Part shown: positions 34,514-43,422 of the stretch, in pieces
How the letters are laid out: each line of letters starts with the position of its first letter
How positions within the stretch are numbered: position 1 is the first letter of the stretch
Assembly (NCBI GenBank): GCA_003512955.1
Contig: DOTG01000022.1
Span: forward strand, 1-64,000
From: Marinilabiliales bacterium
Lineage (GTDB): Bacteria > Bacteroidota > Bacteroidia > Bacteroidales > SZUA-534
DNA: 64,000 nt
Direction: 5' to 3'
Position numbers and translations under genes: made by a program
The notes under the pieces: model-generated
What the model was told of the DNA's origin: nothing
Databases searched by the model: none
What the model saw: the letters and a program-made list of their open reading frames with translations, nothing else

Positions 34514-35515
34514 CTACGGCAAAGCTAATTCCTGTAGCTCCACAGCCAACTTGTTTTCCTTTTTTGAAACCGAGGTAACTACAAACCGTTGTCTGTTGAC
34601 CGAAATCCCCCGGGTAAGTTTTTGATATGAATCTTTTTGGTAATCATCGCTCAGATAACTGACATTTTCAGGTTTTTCGCGGGCTTTGCTAATAATTTGT
34701 GCCATGATGGAATTTAAAAGTTCCTTCCAAAGTCCGTGGGATAAGATAACGGTGGGGATAGAATCCGTGGATGGAATCCCAGTGTAAATAAGTGAGTAAA
34801 TGGGGATTTGCTGTATCGTATCGCCTATCTTCGAAACCACATCGGAACGTGTCCCCACTTCGGTGAATTGGTAAAAGGCTTTAATGGAATCGCTTTTCTG
34901 CGATGGTACCACCTGCATCTCATAAACCGACTCATATTCTCCGTGCACACTGCTTTCCGTTTCATTTTTATAGAGTTCGAGCAAAATCTTATCGGCTTGG
35001 TTCTTCTTCAGTTTTTTCGTGGGGACATATTTAATAAGTACCATGGTTTCATCATACGCGTTATAGTAGGTTTCAACAATAGAAAAAGTGCCCCCATCTT
35101 TGGGTATCTGAGCCGAGATACGGGAGAAATGTTCATATACAATACTGCTGGTATGTTCCAATTCGTTCAGAAAAAAATCGCAAAGTAATTGAGTAGTTGA
35201 AAGATGAAGTAGGTTTGCCAACACTTTTGCACGGAAAAGTGCCATTTCATAGGCTTGGGTGGTATCCATTCCGGGGTCAGAAACCCCTATGGCATAAATC
35301 TCATTCTGTGCAGCTACTGGGGGGTGTACCAACCAATCAGGAACCTGTTGGGGCCGGGTATATTGATACTTCCCTGAATGATTTTCCCGATGGGTATATT
35401 TTGTCTTTTGATCAAGTTCCTTATCAAAAACCTTTTTAAACTCTTTTTGCCCGAACTGCGCCGAAACATAAAACGCAGATGAGCTGATAAAAAACCATAA
35501 AACAAATCTTTTCAT
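34514..35515 (-). CDS. Hypothetical exported protein
   Basis: From the ATG at 35515, the 333-residue protein has a signal peptide (1-20, ending FYVSAQ). The mature part has VPDWLVHPPVAAQNEIYAIG and AYEMALFRAKVLANLLH, resembling the LPP20-type domain of exported proteins in which a PxWxxxPP motif is followed by a helix. The earlier in-frame start at 35626 would add 37 residues ahead of the signal. Function unknown. Divergent from the S46 peptidase gene. Confidence 0.65.
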   Translation of the reverse strand: MKRFVLWFFISSSAFYVSAQFGQKEFKKVFDKELDQKTKYTHRENHSGKYQYTRPQQVPDWLVHPPVAAQNEIYAIGVSDPGMDTTQAYEMALFRAKVLANLLHLSTTQLLCDFFLNELEHTSSIVYEHFSRISAQIPKDGGTFSIVETYYNAYDETMVLIKYVPTKKLKKNQADKILLELYKNETESSVHGEYESVYEMQVVPSQKSDSIKAFYQFTEVGTRSDVVSKIGDTIQQIPIYSLIYTGIPSTDSIPTVILSHGLWKELLNSIMAQIISKAREKPENVSYLSDDYQKDSYQKLTRGISVNRQRFVVTSVSKKENKLAVELQELALP

Positions 35516-35699
35516 GTGCCTGTTATTAACGAACCGAAGATAGTAAAATTTACTATTTGGATGCGTTGGAGGTGTTCCTTTGTTTAAATTCTGGATTAAA
35601 GTTTCAAAAATCAACGTGAATAACATATTTGTAAAAACAACTTCAACTCAATATAATTTTTAAATTGCACCGTTTTTTTAACAAATAAATATATCTGAA

Positions 35700-37901
35700 A
35701 TGAAAAGACTTTCATTGTTCCTAGTAGGAATATTAGTGTCGCTAACCTATTTGGTAAAAGCCGACGAGGGGATGTGGCTCCCCATTCTTATTGAACGAAA
35801 CATGGCCACCATGACCGAAAAGGGATTGCAACTAACTGCCGAAGACATTTATAGTATCAATCATTCGAGTATTAAAGATGCCATTATAGCCCTCGACCAT
35901 GGCAGTTGTACCGGGGAGTTAATCTCGGGTGAAGGCTTGGTGATAACAAACCACCACTGCGGCTATGGTGAGATTCAGTCGCACAGTTCTGTTGAACATG
36001 ATTACCTAACCAATGGGTTCTGGGCCATGAGCAAAAAAGAGGAGTTGGCAAACCCGGGAAAAACCGCTTCATTTTTGATAAGGGTTGAAGAGGTTACCGA
36101 ACGGATTATGAATGCCATTCCAGCAGGTACCGACCAAGCCACCCGCAACCACATTGCCGATAGCATTTCGCAACTAATTACCGATGAAGCTACCCACGGA
36201 ACGCAATATGATGCCTCGGTAGAGGAAATGTTTGCCGGAAATTATTACTATCTTTTTGTATATGAAACCTTCCGCGATATCCGTTTGGTAGGTACTCCTC
36301 CAGAATCTATCGGGAAATTTGGTTCCGATACCGATAACTGGATGTGGCCCCGCCATACCGGCGATTTCAGCATGTTCCGCATCTATTGCGGCCCCGATGG
36401 TAAACCTGCCGACTACGCCGAAGCAAATGTCCCTTTTAAACCCAAACATTTTCTGCCTATTTCCTTAGATGGTTTTAAAAAAGATGACTTCGCCTTCATC
36501 ATGGGTTATCCGGGAAATACTCAACGTTACATGACTTCGTTTGAACTAAAAAACGTGATTGATTTTGAAAACCCCAACCGGGTAAGAATCCGTGGCATCA
36601 AACAGGATATCTGGATGGAAGATATGGAAAAAAGCGACAAAGTACGGATTCAATATGCCTCTAAGTACGCGCGTTCTTCTAACTATTGGAAGTATTCTTT
36701 GGAACAAAACAAAGCGCTCAAAAGGCTGAACGTGTTGGAACAAAAAAAGGCCCTTGAAGCTGAATTCTCAGCCTGGGTAAACCAAAACGAAGCCCGAAAA
36801 GCTAAATATGGAAAGGCCTTGTCGTTGATTGAAATATCAGAAAATGAGGTGGTTGAGATTCGTAATGCTCAGCAATACATGTATGAAACCATGATTGGAG
36901 GTGCCGAATCGTTTATTTTTGCATTCAGGGCAAGTGGCTTGATGATGGCACTTGCAACTCCCGATAGTGTAGATTTGATAAAAAAACAGACCATGGGCTA
37001 TCAAAAACGGGCCATCGATTTTTATCAGGATTACAATGCGGCTACCGATTTAAAAGCTACCAAAGCATTAATCAAATTGTTCATAGCCGGTGTTCCTGCA
37101 AAATTCTATCCTGACTTTATTCCTAATGTGCTGAATAAAAAGTACAAAGGCGATGTGGATAAATTCGTGGACGATCTGTTCAAAAAATCAATGTTTGTTG
37201 ACTCTACCAAACTGATAGCATTTTTAGCTAAACCCAATGCCAAAACCTTAGGAAAAGACCCAATTTTTATGACTGCCGGAAGTATCATTACTACCATGAA
37301 TTCCTATTATGGAATGACCCAACAGTCGAATTTAAAATACCAAGAAGGCATGCGGTTGTTTGAAGGGGGTTTACTGGAGATGAACCCTGAAAAAGCCTAT
37401 GCCCCCGATGCTAACTCAACCATGCGTTTAACCTATGGAACTGTTGGCGATTATGTTCCTGCCGATGCGGTTTATTACAACTATTTTACCACGTTAGAGG
37501 GTGTGATGCAAAAGGAAGACCCCGATGTACGTGAATTCAATGTTCCAGCTAAATTGAAAGAGATTTACAAAAACAAAGATTACGGACGCTATGGCAACCC
37601 CGATGGTACCATGACCGTTTGTTTTACCACCAACAACGACATCACCGGGGGTAACTCTGGTAGCCCTGTAATCAATGGCAAAGGCCATTTGATGGGCCTG
37701 GCATTCGACGGAAACTCCGAGGCCATGAGTGGTGACATTGCTTTTGAAAACAACATGCAAAAGTGCATCAATGTAGATATCCGTTATGTGCTTCTGATTA
37801 TTGACAAGTTTGCCGGTGCTCAAAACCTCATTGATGAAATGAACCTGGTTAAAACGGAACCGAAACCAGCTTTACCTATTGCAGAACCCGTGATGAACTA
37901 A
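35700..37901 (+). CDS. S46-family dipeptidyl peptidase, DPP7-like
   Basis: The 733-residue periplasmic serine peptidase has a signal peptide (1-21), then DEGMWLP, the His of ITNHHCGYG (about 85-86), the Asp region DNWMWPRHTGDF, and the catalytic Ser653 in GGNSGSPV. It removes dipeptides from peptide N-termini. Residue 671, 18 after the Ser, is Gly (FDGN). In P. gingivalis DPP11 the corresponding residue is Arg, giving acidic preference, while Gly goes with the DPP7 type that prefers hydrophobic residues. The subtype is an inference from this one residue. A strong terminator follows. Confidence 0.9.
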   Translation: MKRLSLFLVGILVSLTYLVKADEGMWLPILIERNMATMTEKGLQLTAEDIYSINHSSIKDAIIALDHGSCTGELISGEGLVITNHHCGYGEIQSHSSVEHDYLTNGFWAMSKKEELANPGKTASFLIRVEEVTERIMNAIPAGTDQATRNHIADSISQLITDEATHGTQYDASVEEMFAGNYYYLFVYETFRDIRLVGTPPESIGKFGSDTDNWMWPRHTGDFSMFRIYCGPDGKPADYAEANVPFKPKHFLPISLDGFKKDDFAFIMGYPGNTQRYMTSFELKNVIDFENPNRVRIRGIKQDIWMEDMEKSDKVRIQYASKYARSSNYWKYSLEQNKALKRLNVLEQKKALEAEFSAWVNQNEARKAKYGKALSLIEISENEVVEIRNAQQYMYETMIGGAESFIFAFRASGLMMALATPDSVDLIKKQTMGYQKRAIDFYQDYNAATDLKATKALIKLFIAGVPAKFYPDFIPNVLNKKYKGDVDKFVDDLFKKSMFVDSTKLIAFLAKPNAKTLGKDPIFMTAGSIITTMNSYYGMTQQSNLKYQEGMRLFEGGLLEMNPEKAYAPDANSTMRLTYGTVGDYVPADAVYYNYFTTLEGVMQKEDPDVREFNVPAKLKEIYKNKDYGRYGNPDGTMTVCFTTNNDITGGNSGSPVINGKGHLMGLAFDGNSEAMSGDIAFENNMQKCINVDIRYVLLIIDKFAGAQNLIDEMNLVKTEPKPALPIAEPVMN

Positions 37902-37928
37902 CTTTTCTGTTTCAAATATTTCAAACGA

Positions 37929-37956
37929 AAGGCTGCCTAAATGCAGCCTTTTTTTT
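37929..37956 (+). terminator. Terminator of the S46 peptidase gene
   Basis: AAGGCTGC (37929-37936) and GCAGCCTT (37943-37950) pair perfectly over 8 bp with a 6-base loop, followed by Ts to 37956. Confidence 0.85.
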
Positions 37957-38014
37957 GTCAGATACTAGTGCATCCCATTTTAACGCTATCCATTCTTTTC
38001 AATCTAATGGATAA

Positions 38015-38116
38015 GACAGCCTAATTAACATAGAGCCAAAGATTTTATATGACTATGAATTTGGGATTATCGAGTTTATTGATTCGGAAAATCATCTATG
38101 GACAAAACTTAAATAA
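38015..38116 (+). pseudogene. Possible remnant ORF without start
   Basis: One frame is open for 33 codons to a TAA at 38114 and reads like real protein (for example ILYDYEFGIIEFIDSENH), but has no start codon and follows a stop at 38012. It may be the end of a lost gene or chance. Confidence 0.2.
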
Positions 38117-38294
38117 ACAACAGTGGTAAGAACTCAACAGACCAAATAAAGATGAGAGGTTAATCCTTCACATTATCATATCTGTAAAAACAACCCTATT
38201 GATTCAGGTTCCGATTTGTTAAAGAAATTAAATTTTCCGGTGTCTTTTTAAATGCTTTTAACTGAAATTGTTAAATATTTCTTAAAACGAAATA

Positions 38295-38331
38295 ATTGAT
38301 ATATCAATAATTGATATTTAAATTACATTTG
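38295..38331 (+). promoter_or_regulatory. Promoter with 14-bp palindromic operator
   Basis: ATTGATATATCAAT (38295-38308) is a perfect palindrome of the type bound by many MarR regulators. It is followed by a second ATTGATAT. TACATTTG (38324-38331) fits the -7 box TAnnTTTG. A MarR gene lies one gene downstream (39688), so it may act here. Confidence 0.55.
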
Positions 38332-38353
38332 CCGTACTCAAAACTAATAAAAT

Positions 38354-39550
38354 ATGAAAACAAGAATTTTAAATGTTGCAATGACGTGTTGTTTTGCCTC
38401 ATTTCCGGCAGCTAGTTTATTTTCAGGTAATATCGAACCTCTGGTACGTATCCCATTTATCACAAATGGCTATCAAACGTATCTTGAATTACAAATAAAT
38501 GGATCGGAAGAAAAGCTCTGTTTCGGTTTTGATACCGGCGCCGGGAGCACTGTATTGGATCAGGATTTTGTGATAAGCAATAATGTTGTTCTATCGGGTG
38601 AAAAAGAAGAAATGGCAACATCTACCAACGTGGTTCAGGCAGATATTTCAACCAATAATTCTATCTGCTTAAACGGATTTAACATCAAGGGTATTAAATT
38701 TTATATCGAAAACTTGTCCCATCTGAATACGGCTCCTGATGGAAAAAGAGTTGCCGGAATTATCGGTTACGGGCTTATGAGAAATTATGTTACCTATATC
38801 AATCATGAAGAAAATTACATTGAACTATATCCCAAAGAGACCGAACTCTTCAATAACGCTGCTGAAATACCTTTTTTTTTATACGAAAATGAACTTCCTG
38901 TATTTTATGCTTCTATAAAAACGAAAACAGGAGAACTGCCAGCACGTTTAGTTTTTGATTCGGGGGCAAGTTTTACATCCAGCCTCAGTTCGAACTACAT
39001 AAGCAAACATAAGCTCGTTGAACAACTCAAAGTAAAGGTAGAGGTCCCAGTAATTGGTGGTGCTTTGAGCAGTTCATCCATAAATTATTTATCGTCGTTG
39101 CAACAGTTGTCATTCGGCGATTTTACTTTTGATCATGTTCCGGTCAATTTTTCGACTTCGTCAACAGGTTCAATGGCCAACGATTCAATTGATGGCGTTA
39201 TCGGTTTTGATCTCATTAAAAAGTTCAATGTTGTTTTGGATTACGAAGCCAAAAAAATGAGATTGATACCGAACAAACAGTATAATTCAGTATTGAATTT
39301 CAATTTAACAGGTCTTTCTTTCCGGACTCAAAACGATAAGGTTGTTGTTGCCGGGGTAATGGATTATTCACCTGCAAAAAGTGCCGGAATAAAAAAAGGC
39401 GATATTGTGATTTCAGTTGACAATAATCAATTTAAATCATCGGCTGAATTAAGGAATTACTTGAAAGGATCATATAAAACAATGGATTTTCTTATTGAAA
39501 GGGAAGGAAAACTGATAGACTTCAATGTTAAACCAAGTGATTTTTATTGA
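38354..39550 (+). CDS. Aspartyl protease family protein with PDZ domain
   Basis: The 398-residue protein has an N-terminal export-like segment (1-25), two tandem retropepsin-like domains with active-site motifs FDTGAGSTVL (about 56-65) and FDSGASFTSSL (about 201-211), and a C-terminal PDZ domain (about 310-395, with AGIKKGDIVISVDNN). Two Asp motifs in one chain could act together as in pepsin, or each domain could pair with its own mate. The role is probably envelope proteolysis; substrate unknown. A palindrome at 38295 and a downstream MarR gene suggest repression control. Confidence 0.8.
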   Translation: MKTRILNVAMTCCFASFPAASLFSGNIEPLVRIPFITNGYQTYLELQINGSEEKLCFGFDTGAGSTVLDQDFVISNNVVLSGEKEEMATSTNVVQADISTNNSICLNGFNIKGIKFYIENLSHLNTAPDGKRVAGIIGYGLMRNYVTYINHEENYIELYPKETELFNNAAEIPFFLYENELPVFYASIKTKTGELPARLVFDSGASFTSSLSSNYISKHKLVEQLKVKVEVPVIGGALSSSSINYLSSLQQLSFGDFTFDHVPVNFSTSSTGSMANDSIDGVIGFDLIKKFNVVLDYEAKKMRLIPNKQYNSVLNFNLTGLSFRTQNDKVVVAGVMDYSPAKSAGIKKGDIVISVDNNQFKSSAELRNYLKGSYKTMDFLIEREGKLIDFNVKPSDFY

Positions 39551-39652
39551 GTCCCCGTAAAAAATCCCGTTGCCTATAACATTATTATTTACCAATAGAA
39601 TGCTAATGGGGTAAAGGCAAGAAATATATTGAACTTAAGGAACAATAATATG

Positions 39653-39660
39653 TACATTTG
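39653..39660 (+). promoter_or_regulatory. Promoter -7 box of marR gene
   Basis: TACATTTG fits TAnnTTTG, 27 bp upstream of the ATG at 39688, with a TTG at 39629. Confidence 0.5.
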
Positions 39661-39687
39661 CCATTTTAAGATAATCATTTGTAAAAT

Positions 39688-40119
39688 ATGCCGGAAAAGG
39701 TAACAGGCGTAGTTTTTTATACCATCGAAAAAGCTATCAAGACATATCGTAAGTTTGCCCAGCATAGAATTGATAGGGCAGGGCTTGGTATTACCATCGA
39801 CCAATGGCTTGTGCTTGACAGTTTAAAATGCAACGAAACAATATCGCAAAATAAATTGGCAGAACTGGTTTTCAAAGATGTTGCATCAGTAACCAGGATC
39901 ATTGATCTTTTAGTTAAAAAAGGCCATTTGATTCGCTCAGAGCATCCCGATGATCGCAGAAGGTTCAATTTAAAAATTACGGATAGCGGGAAGGAAATAA
40001 TTGAAAAAGTGAGTTCGATTGTTGATGAAAATAGACAGTTGGCACTAAGTGGTTTGGATGAGGCCTGTGTAACCCAGATTCAATCATCCTTGGATCAGAT
40101 TATTTCCAATTGTCAATAG
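39688..40119 (+). CDS. MarR-family transcriptional regulator
   Basis: The 143-residue protein has the winged helix pattern: ITIDQWLVLDSLKCNETISQNKLAELVFKD, quoted as a landmark region from about residue 33, then TRIIDLLVKKGHLIRSEHPDDRR, the wing with the conserved DDRR turn. The start is normal. It follows the aspartyl protease gene by 138 bp with its own promoter box. The palindrome at 38295 is a possible target. Confidence 0.9.
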   Translation: MPEKVTGVVFYTIEKAIKTYRKFAQHRIDRAGLGITIDQWLVLDSLKCNETISQNKLAELVFKDVASVTRIIDLLVKKGHLIRSEHPDDRRRFNLKITDSGKEIIEKVSSIVDENRQLALSGLDEACVTQIQSSLDQIISNCQ

Positions 40120-40214
40120 ACCAAGTCTTTAGAAAAACCTGTAACGGTAAGTGAAATATAAAATAGTAAGAAATTGAATAGGTTGGCACGGCGCGGTTTC
40201 ATACCTTAAAATGT

Positions 40215-40333
40215 ACCTTATTTCCGCAAGTCACGGGGTGACTAATTGAATAACAATTGTTTGCCTTCTTTGTGTCAAATTGAGTCACCCCGTGACTTTC
40301 AACGGTTTACCAGATGACCTGCGGATTTTAGGT
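40215..40333. repeat. 119-bp interspersed repeat, copy 2
   Basis: The same length as copy 1 at 22284, with 9 differences. The inner arms AGTCACGGGGTGACT and AGTCACCCCGTGACT are better preserved here, as perfect 13-15 bp inverted repeats. The flanks do not show a clear target duplication. Confidence 0.75.
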
Positions 40334-40392
40334 GTTAATAAAATTTGAAATGAATATCCCCAAAAAAGAAACCAAAAATCAGAATAAATAAG

Positions 40393-41478
40393 ATGACATT
40401 AAACGAACTTTCAAACATCCGGCTATGTAACCAAAAGGTGGTTGGAACAGAATTTAAAACAGCAAAAGAAGTTGTTGGCTGGATGGGAGCCATGCAAGCG
40501 CAGGATTATCCCATGGCAAAACTGGCCGTTGGAGCCCGGATGTTAAATGCTACGGATGAAAAAATTGAATCGGCTTTTAATAACGGTGAAATTATCAGGA
40601 CCCACATCATGCGCCCTACCTGGCATTTTGTGTCATCGGAAGATATCTATTGGATGCTTGAACTTACAGCACAGAAAATAAAATCTTCGTTGAAATCGAG
40701 GCACAAAGAGCTGGGGCTTACACAAGCGCTTCTTACACAAAGTAACTCCATTATTGAAAAAGCCCTGCAAAAAGGAATATTTCTTACCCGTGAGGAACTG
40801 GCAAGTGAATTTCATAAAGTCAAAATAAACGTCGCGGAAAATAGGTTGTCGCATCTTTTGCTTTGTGCCGAATTGGACGGGATAACATGCAGTGGCCCAT
40901 TGAAGGGTAAAAAACAAACCTATGCCTTACTTCAGGATAGAGTCCCCTACACCAAACGGCTTACACGGGATGAATCGTTAACCGAACTGGCCAAACGTTA
41001 TTTTACGAGCCATGGACCTGCTACATTACAGGATTTTACATGGTGGTCGGGGTTATCAGCTACAGAAGCTAAACTAGGGTTGGAATCGGTTAAGCCGCTT
41101 CTTATTTCTGAAACCATAGACTCCGAAAAATATTGGCTCGCGCAGTCATCGTTAAAACATGCATCCCACAATACCTCGGTTTATTTATTGCCGTCCTTTG
41201 ACGAGTTCCTTATCAGTTACAAAGACCGAAGCGCCTCTCTTTCGTTGACCGATAACAAAAAAGCCGTATCCGATAATGGGATTTTCCGGCCAGTAATTGT
41301 TGCAAACGGTCAAGTATCGGGTTTATGGAAGCGTACCGTAATGAAAGATAGCGTGAGGGTTGAAACATCTTTTTTTCATCCACAACCCAAGATGGCAAAA
41401 GAACTGATTGAAAAAGCCGTGATGGCTTGGGTTTCTTTTTGGGAAATGCCCATAAAGATGGACTCTTTTGATGATTAA
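40393..41478 (+). CDS. Winged-helix DNA-binding protein, AlkZ-like
   Basis: The 361-residue protein belongs to the HTH_42 superfamily of tandem winged helices that contains the DNA glycosylases AlkZ and AlkX. It has MQAQDYP at residues 34-40; the Gln35-x-Gln37 pair fits the QxQ catalytic motif of AlkZ, which excises crosslinked or alkylated bases, whereas the AlkX/YcaQ group has QxD. RTHIMRPTWHFV (about 63-74) and FTWWSGLS (about 215) are other family landmarks. Activity is inferred. Confidence 0.75.
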   Translation: MTLNELSNIRLCNQKVVGTEFKTAKEVVGWMGAMQAQDYPMAKLAVGARMLNATDEKIESAFNNGEIIRTHIMRPTWHFVSSEDIYWMLELTAQKIKSSLKSRHKELGLTQALLTQSNSIIEKALQKGIFLTREELASEFHKVKINVAENRLSHLLLCAELDGITCSGPLKGKKQTYALLQDRVPYTKRLTRDESLTELAKRYFTSHGPATLQDFTWWSGLSATEAKLGLESVKPLLISETIDSEKYWLAQSSLKHASHNTSVYLLPSFDEFLISYKDRSASLSLTDNKKAVSDNGIFRPVIVANGQVSGLWKRTVMKDSVRVETSFFHPQPKMAKELIEKAVMAWVSFWEMPIKMDSFDD

Positions 41479-41725
41479 ACAGAATCGTTACCAAATGTTA
41501 TCAACAGATTAAAGCAGACACATAGTGAGGTTTGCAAGTCCATAAGTAATCGAAGGAACCTTTATACACTGGGATTCAAAAAAAGAGAATGAACAAAACA
41601 TAAGAGTTTCACGGTTTATGATGCAGACTGGAAAAAAAGATACAACCAAAATTGGTTTTAGAGGACTGTTTCTTGTAAATTTATTTTCAAAATGAGTAGA
41701 AACTGAATGAAAAATTACACGGCGT

Positions 41726-42139
41726 ATGCACACCACGAATTACACAGATACATTTATCGAAATTGCCGAAGATTGCCCGGTACAATTTGCCGAAATCCCA
41801 CCACAAAAGGGCGATGAAAAAACAATTGCCACGCTCCAGTTCGAGATGATTTACAGTAACCCCTACAAGTTTACTTCAGACGATATTGTGTTCCAGGCAT
41901 TTGCCATAAAAAACAAAATTGCACTATTTGAGCTTCGTACCAAACGCGAAGCATTCTTCTCAAAAGGGCAACCTTGCTTGCGCTCATCACCGCTTACAAA
42001 ACGTTACGGCTGGGGTGTCCATTACAACAACGAAGGCAAAATTGCCATATTTGCTGCCGAATCGGACGAATACAAAAGGTTGGTAAAAGATAGTTCGCTG
42101 AAACATTTAAAAGCCATGCGCTCGAAGAAAAACCCGTAA
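41726..42139 (+). CDS. DUF6157-family protein
   Basis: The 137-residue cytoplasmic protein matches the DUF6157 family: NYTDTFIEIAEDCPV at the start, KTIATLQFEMIYSNPYKFTSDDIVF, the FFSKGQPCLRSSPLTKRYGWG segment and AESDEYKRL. The family is widely found in single copies without assigned role. The start at 41726 fits. It may form a loose unit with the AlkZ-like gene upstream. Confidence 0.75.
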   Translation: MHTTNYTDTFIEIAEDCPVQFAEIPPQKGDEKTIATLQFEMIYSNPYKFTSDDIVFQAFAIKNKIALFELRTKREAFFSKGQPCLRSSPLTKRYGWGVHYNNEGKIAIFAAESDEYKRLVKDSSLKHLKAMRSKKNP

Positions 42140-42326
42140 CCCGGGAGGTAGAATTAAAAATTGGAGCACTGATAATACGGATTCATTAATCGTAAGCGCA
42201 GATTGCCAATGAATTATGTAATAAGGAAGACCTGAACCCTAATTATCCATTGCCCATTACTAATTGTTGACTGCTTTTTTTTATCTAATATTGTTTTAGG
42301 AACTGTTTAATTAATAATCATTTGAT

Positions 42327-42782
42327 ATGAAGCAGATTGAAAAACTATCAGAAAACACTCATTACAGCGCAATAAACTTAGGAGACTTTAATGATTTAAT
42401 GGATTACTCCCTGGTTCATCCTGTGAATAAAAAGCTGATTGAAGGGAAAGTATTCTTAAAAGATGTGACAAAATCAACGGGCACAGAAATTTCCTTCAAT
42501 TCGCTTCCTCCGAGATCAGAGCAACCGTATTTTCATGTACACAGAAAAAACGAGGAAACTTATATAATTTTAAAAGGGGTCGGCTTTTTTCAAGTGGACA
42601 AAGACTGTTTTAGCATAAAAGAAGGTAGTGTAATACGTGTGGCTCCGCAAGGGAAACGAGGTATCTGCAATTCTTCTGATGGGTCAATGATATATATGGT
42701 AGTCCAGTCTAAAGAGAATTCGCTAGAAGAGCACACCACAGCTGATGGAGAAAGGCTTCCTATTGAACCTAAATGGAGATAA
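42327..42782 (+). CDS. Cupin-domain protein
   Basis: The 151-residue protein is a single cupin barrel with motif 1 PYFHVHRKNEETYIILKGVG (about 71-90, two His and a Glu for metal) and motif 2 further on near GSVIRVAPQGKRG, where the last His ligand seems replaced. Related proteins are small isomerases or sugar-binding proteins; the substrate is unknown. Confidence 0.75.
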   Translation: MKQIEKLSENTHYSAINLGDFNDLMDYSLVHPVNKKLIEGKVFLKDVTKSTGTEISFNSLPPRSEQPYFHVHRKNEETYIILKGVGFFQVDKDCFSIKEGSVIRVAPQGKRGICNSSDGSMIYMVVQSKENSLEEHTTADGERLPIEPKWR

Positions 42783-42900
42783 AAAGTTATATTTGTTTTC
42801 AGTGATATGCGAAGTGTAGTAACCCGTTTCAGCATTACTTGCAACTTGATAAGAAATCTCCCGCAAGACCTTCTGGCCATACTAGCATTGTAAGCTATTT

Positions 42901-42933
42901 AAAATGTTATAATTCAGTATATAACATTTTTTT
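42901..42933 (+). terminator. AT-rich hairpin with T-run
   Basis: AAAATGTTATA (42901-42911) and TATAACATTTT (42920-42930) pair perfectly over 11 bp with an 8-base loop, then Ts. It lies 120 bp after the cupin stop; as a terminator it is weak because the stem has few GC pairs. Confidence 0.45.
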
Positions 42934-42942
42934 AAAAATAAG

Positions 42943-42973
42943 TACAATTTAGTTTGTATAAATAATATCTTTG
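42943..42973 (+). promoter_or_regulatory. Promoter of the rhodanese-marR unit with possible operator
   Basis: TATCTTTG (42966-42973) fits the -7 box, 40 bp before the ATG at 43013. TACAA (42943-42947) and TTGTA (42954-42958), 6 bp apart, form an inverted repeat over the -33 region, a possible site for the MarR protein encoded at 43423. Confidence 0.45.
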
Positions 42974-43012
42974 TAAGGATATTACTCGTGTAAACTTTAA
43001 ATTTTTTTAATT

Positions 43013-43369
43013 ATGAACTCCAATGATTTTTTCCAAGCAAGAGTAGAAAATACTCTTAGTCCAATGGACTTTATGCAAGTGAGCAAACAACAGCCTGACA
43101 AATTTCTTCTGGTAGATGTAAGAAATGCCCCTGCTCATTTAAAAAAGGTTAAAATTTCAAACGCTATCGAAATACCTCAAAATGAATTGGAAAACAGAAT
43201 CTCCGAATTGCCAAAGGATAAAACAATAGTTGTCTATTGTTGGGATGTCTGGTGTAATTTAGCCGCAAAATCTGCAATAACCCTTTTAAAAAATGGATTT
43301 AGTGTTAAAGAACTGTCAGGCGGTATAGCTGCATGGCAAACAATGAAATTGCCTATTGCTGATTTGTAG
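43013..43369 (+). CDS. Rhodanese-like sulfurtransferase
   Basis: The 118-residue protein is a single rhodanese domain: FLLVDVRNAP (about 31-40), IPQNELENRISELP, the active loop VVYCWDVWCN with Cys76, and LSGGIAAW near the end. It moves sulfane sulfur through the Cys. The WDVWCN loop differs from the common CxxGxRS form, as seen in rhodaneses of Bacteroidota with other specificities. It is followed 53 bp later by a MarR gene and may report on sulfide or thiol stress. Confidence 0.85.
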   Translation: MNSNDFFQARVENTLSPMDFMQVSKQQPDKFLLVDVRNAPAHLKKVKISNAIEIPQNELENRISELPKDKTIVVYCWDVWCNLAAKSAITLLKNGFSVKELSGGIAAWQTMKLPIADL

Positions 43370-43378
43370 AACCAGAAA

Positions 43379-43408
43379 AAGCGGTAAATTGGGTTCAATT
43401 TACCGCTT
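43379..43408 (+). terminator. Perfect 12-bp hairpin between rhodanese and marR genes
   Basis: AAGCGGTAAATT (43379-43390) and AATTTACCGCTT (43397-43408) pair perfectly around GGGTTC. Only a weak AT tail follows. It may be a partial terminator, an RNA stabiliser or an operator. Confidence 0.5.
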
Positions 43409-43422
43409 AAATTTATTGAACT

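Larger units (their letters stand above)
37902..38353. other. Gap of 452 bp with terminator, ORF remnant and palindrome
   Basis: The gap holds the terminator at 37929-37956, a 33-codon open stretch without start (38015-38116), a 14-bp palindrome at 38295 and a promoter box at 38324. Confidence 0.5.

Noticed and set aside
40393..41478. Link between the 119-bp repeat and the AlkZ-like gene as an operator
   Set aside because: The same repeat stands between unrelated genes at 22284, so a specific operator role is unlikely.
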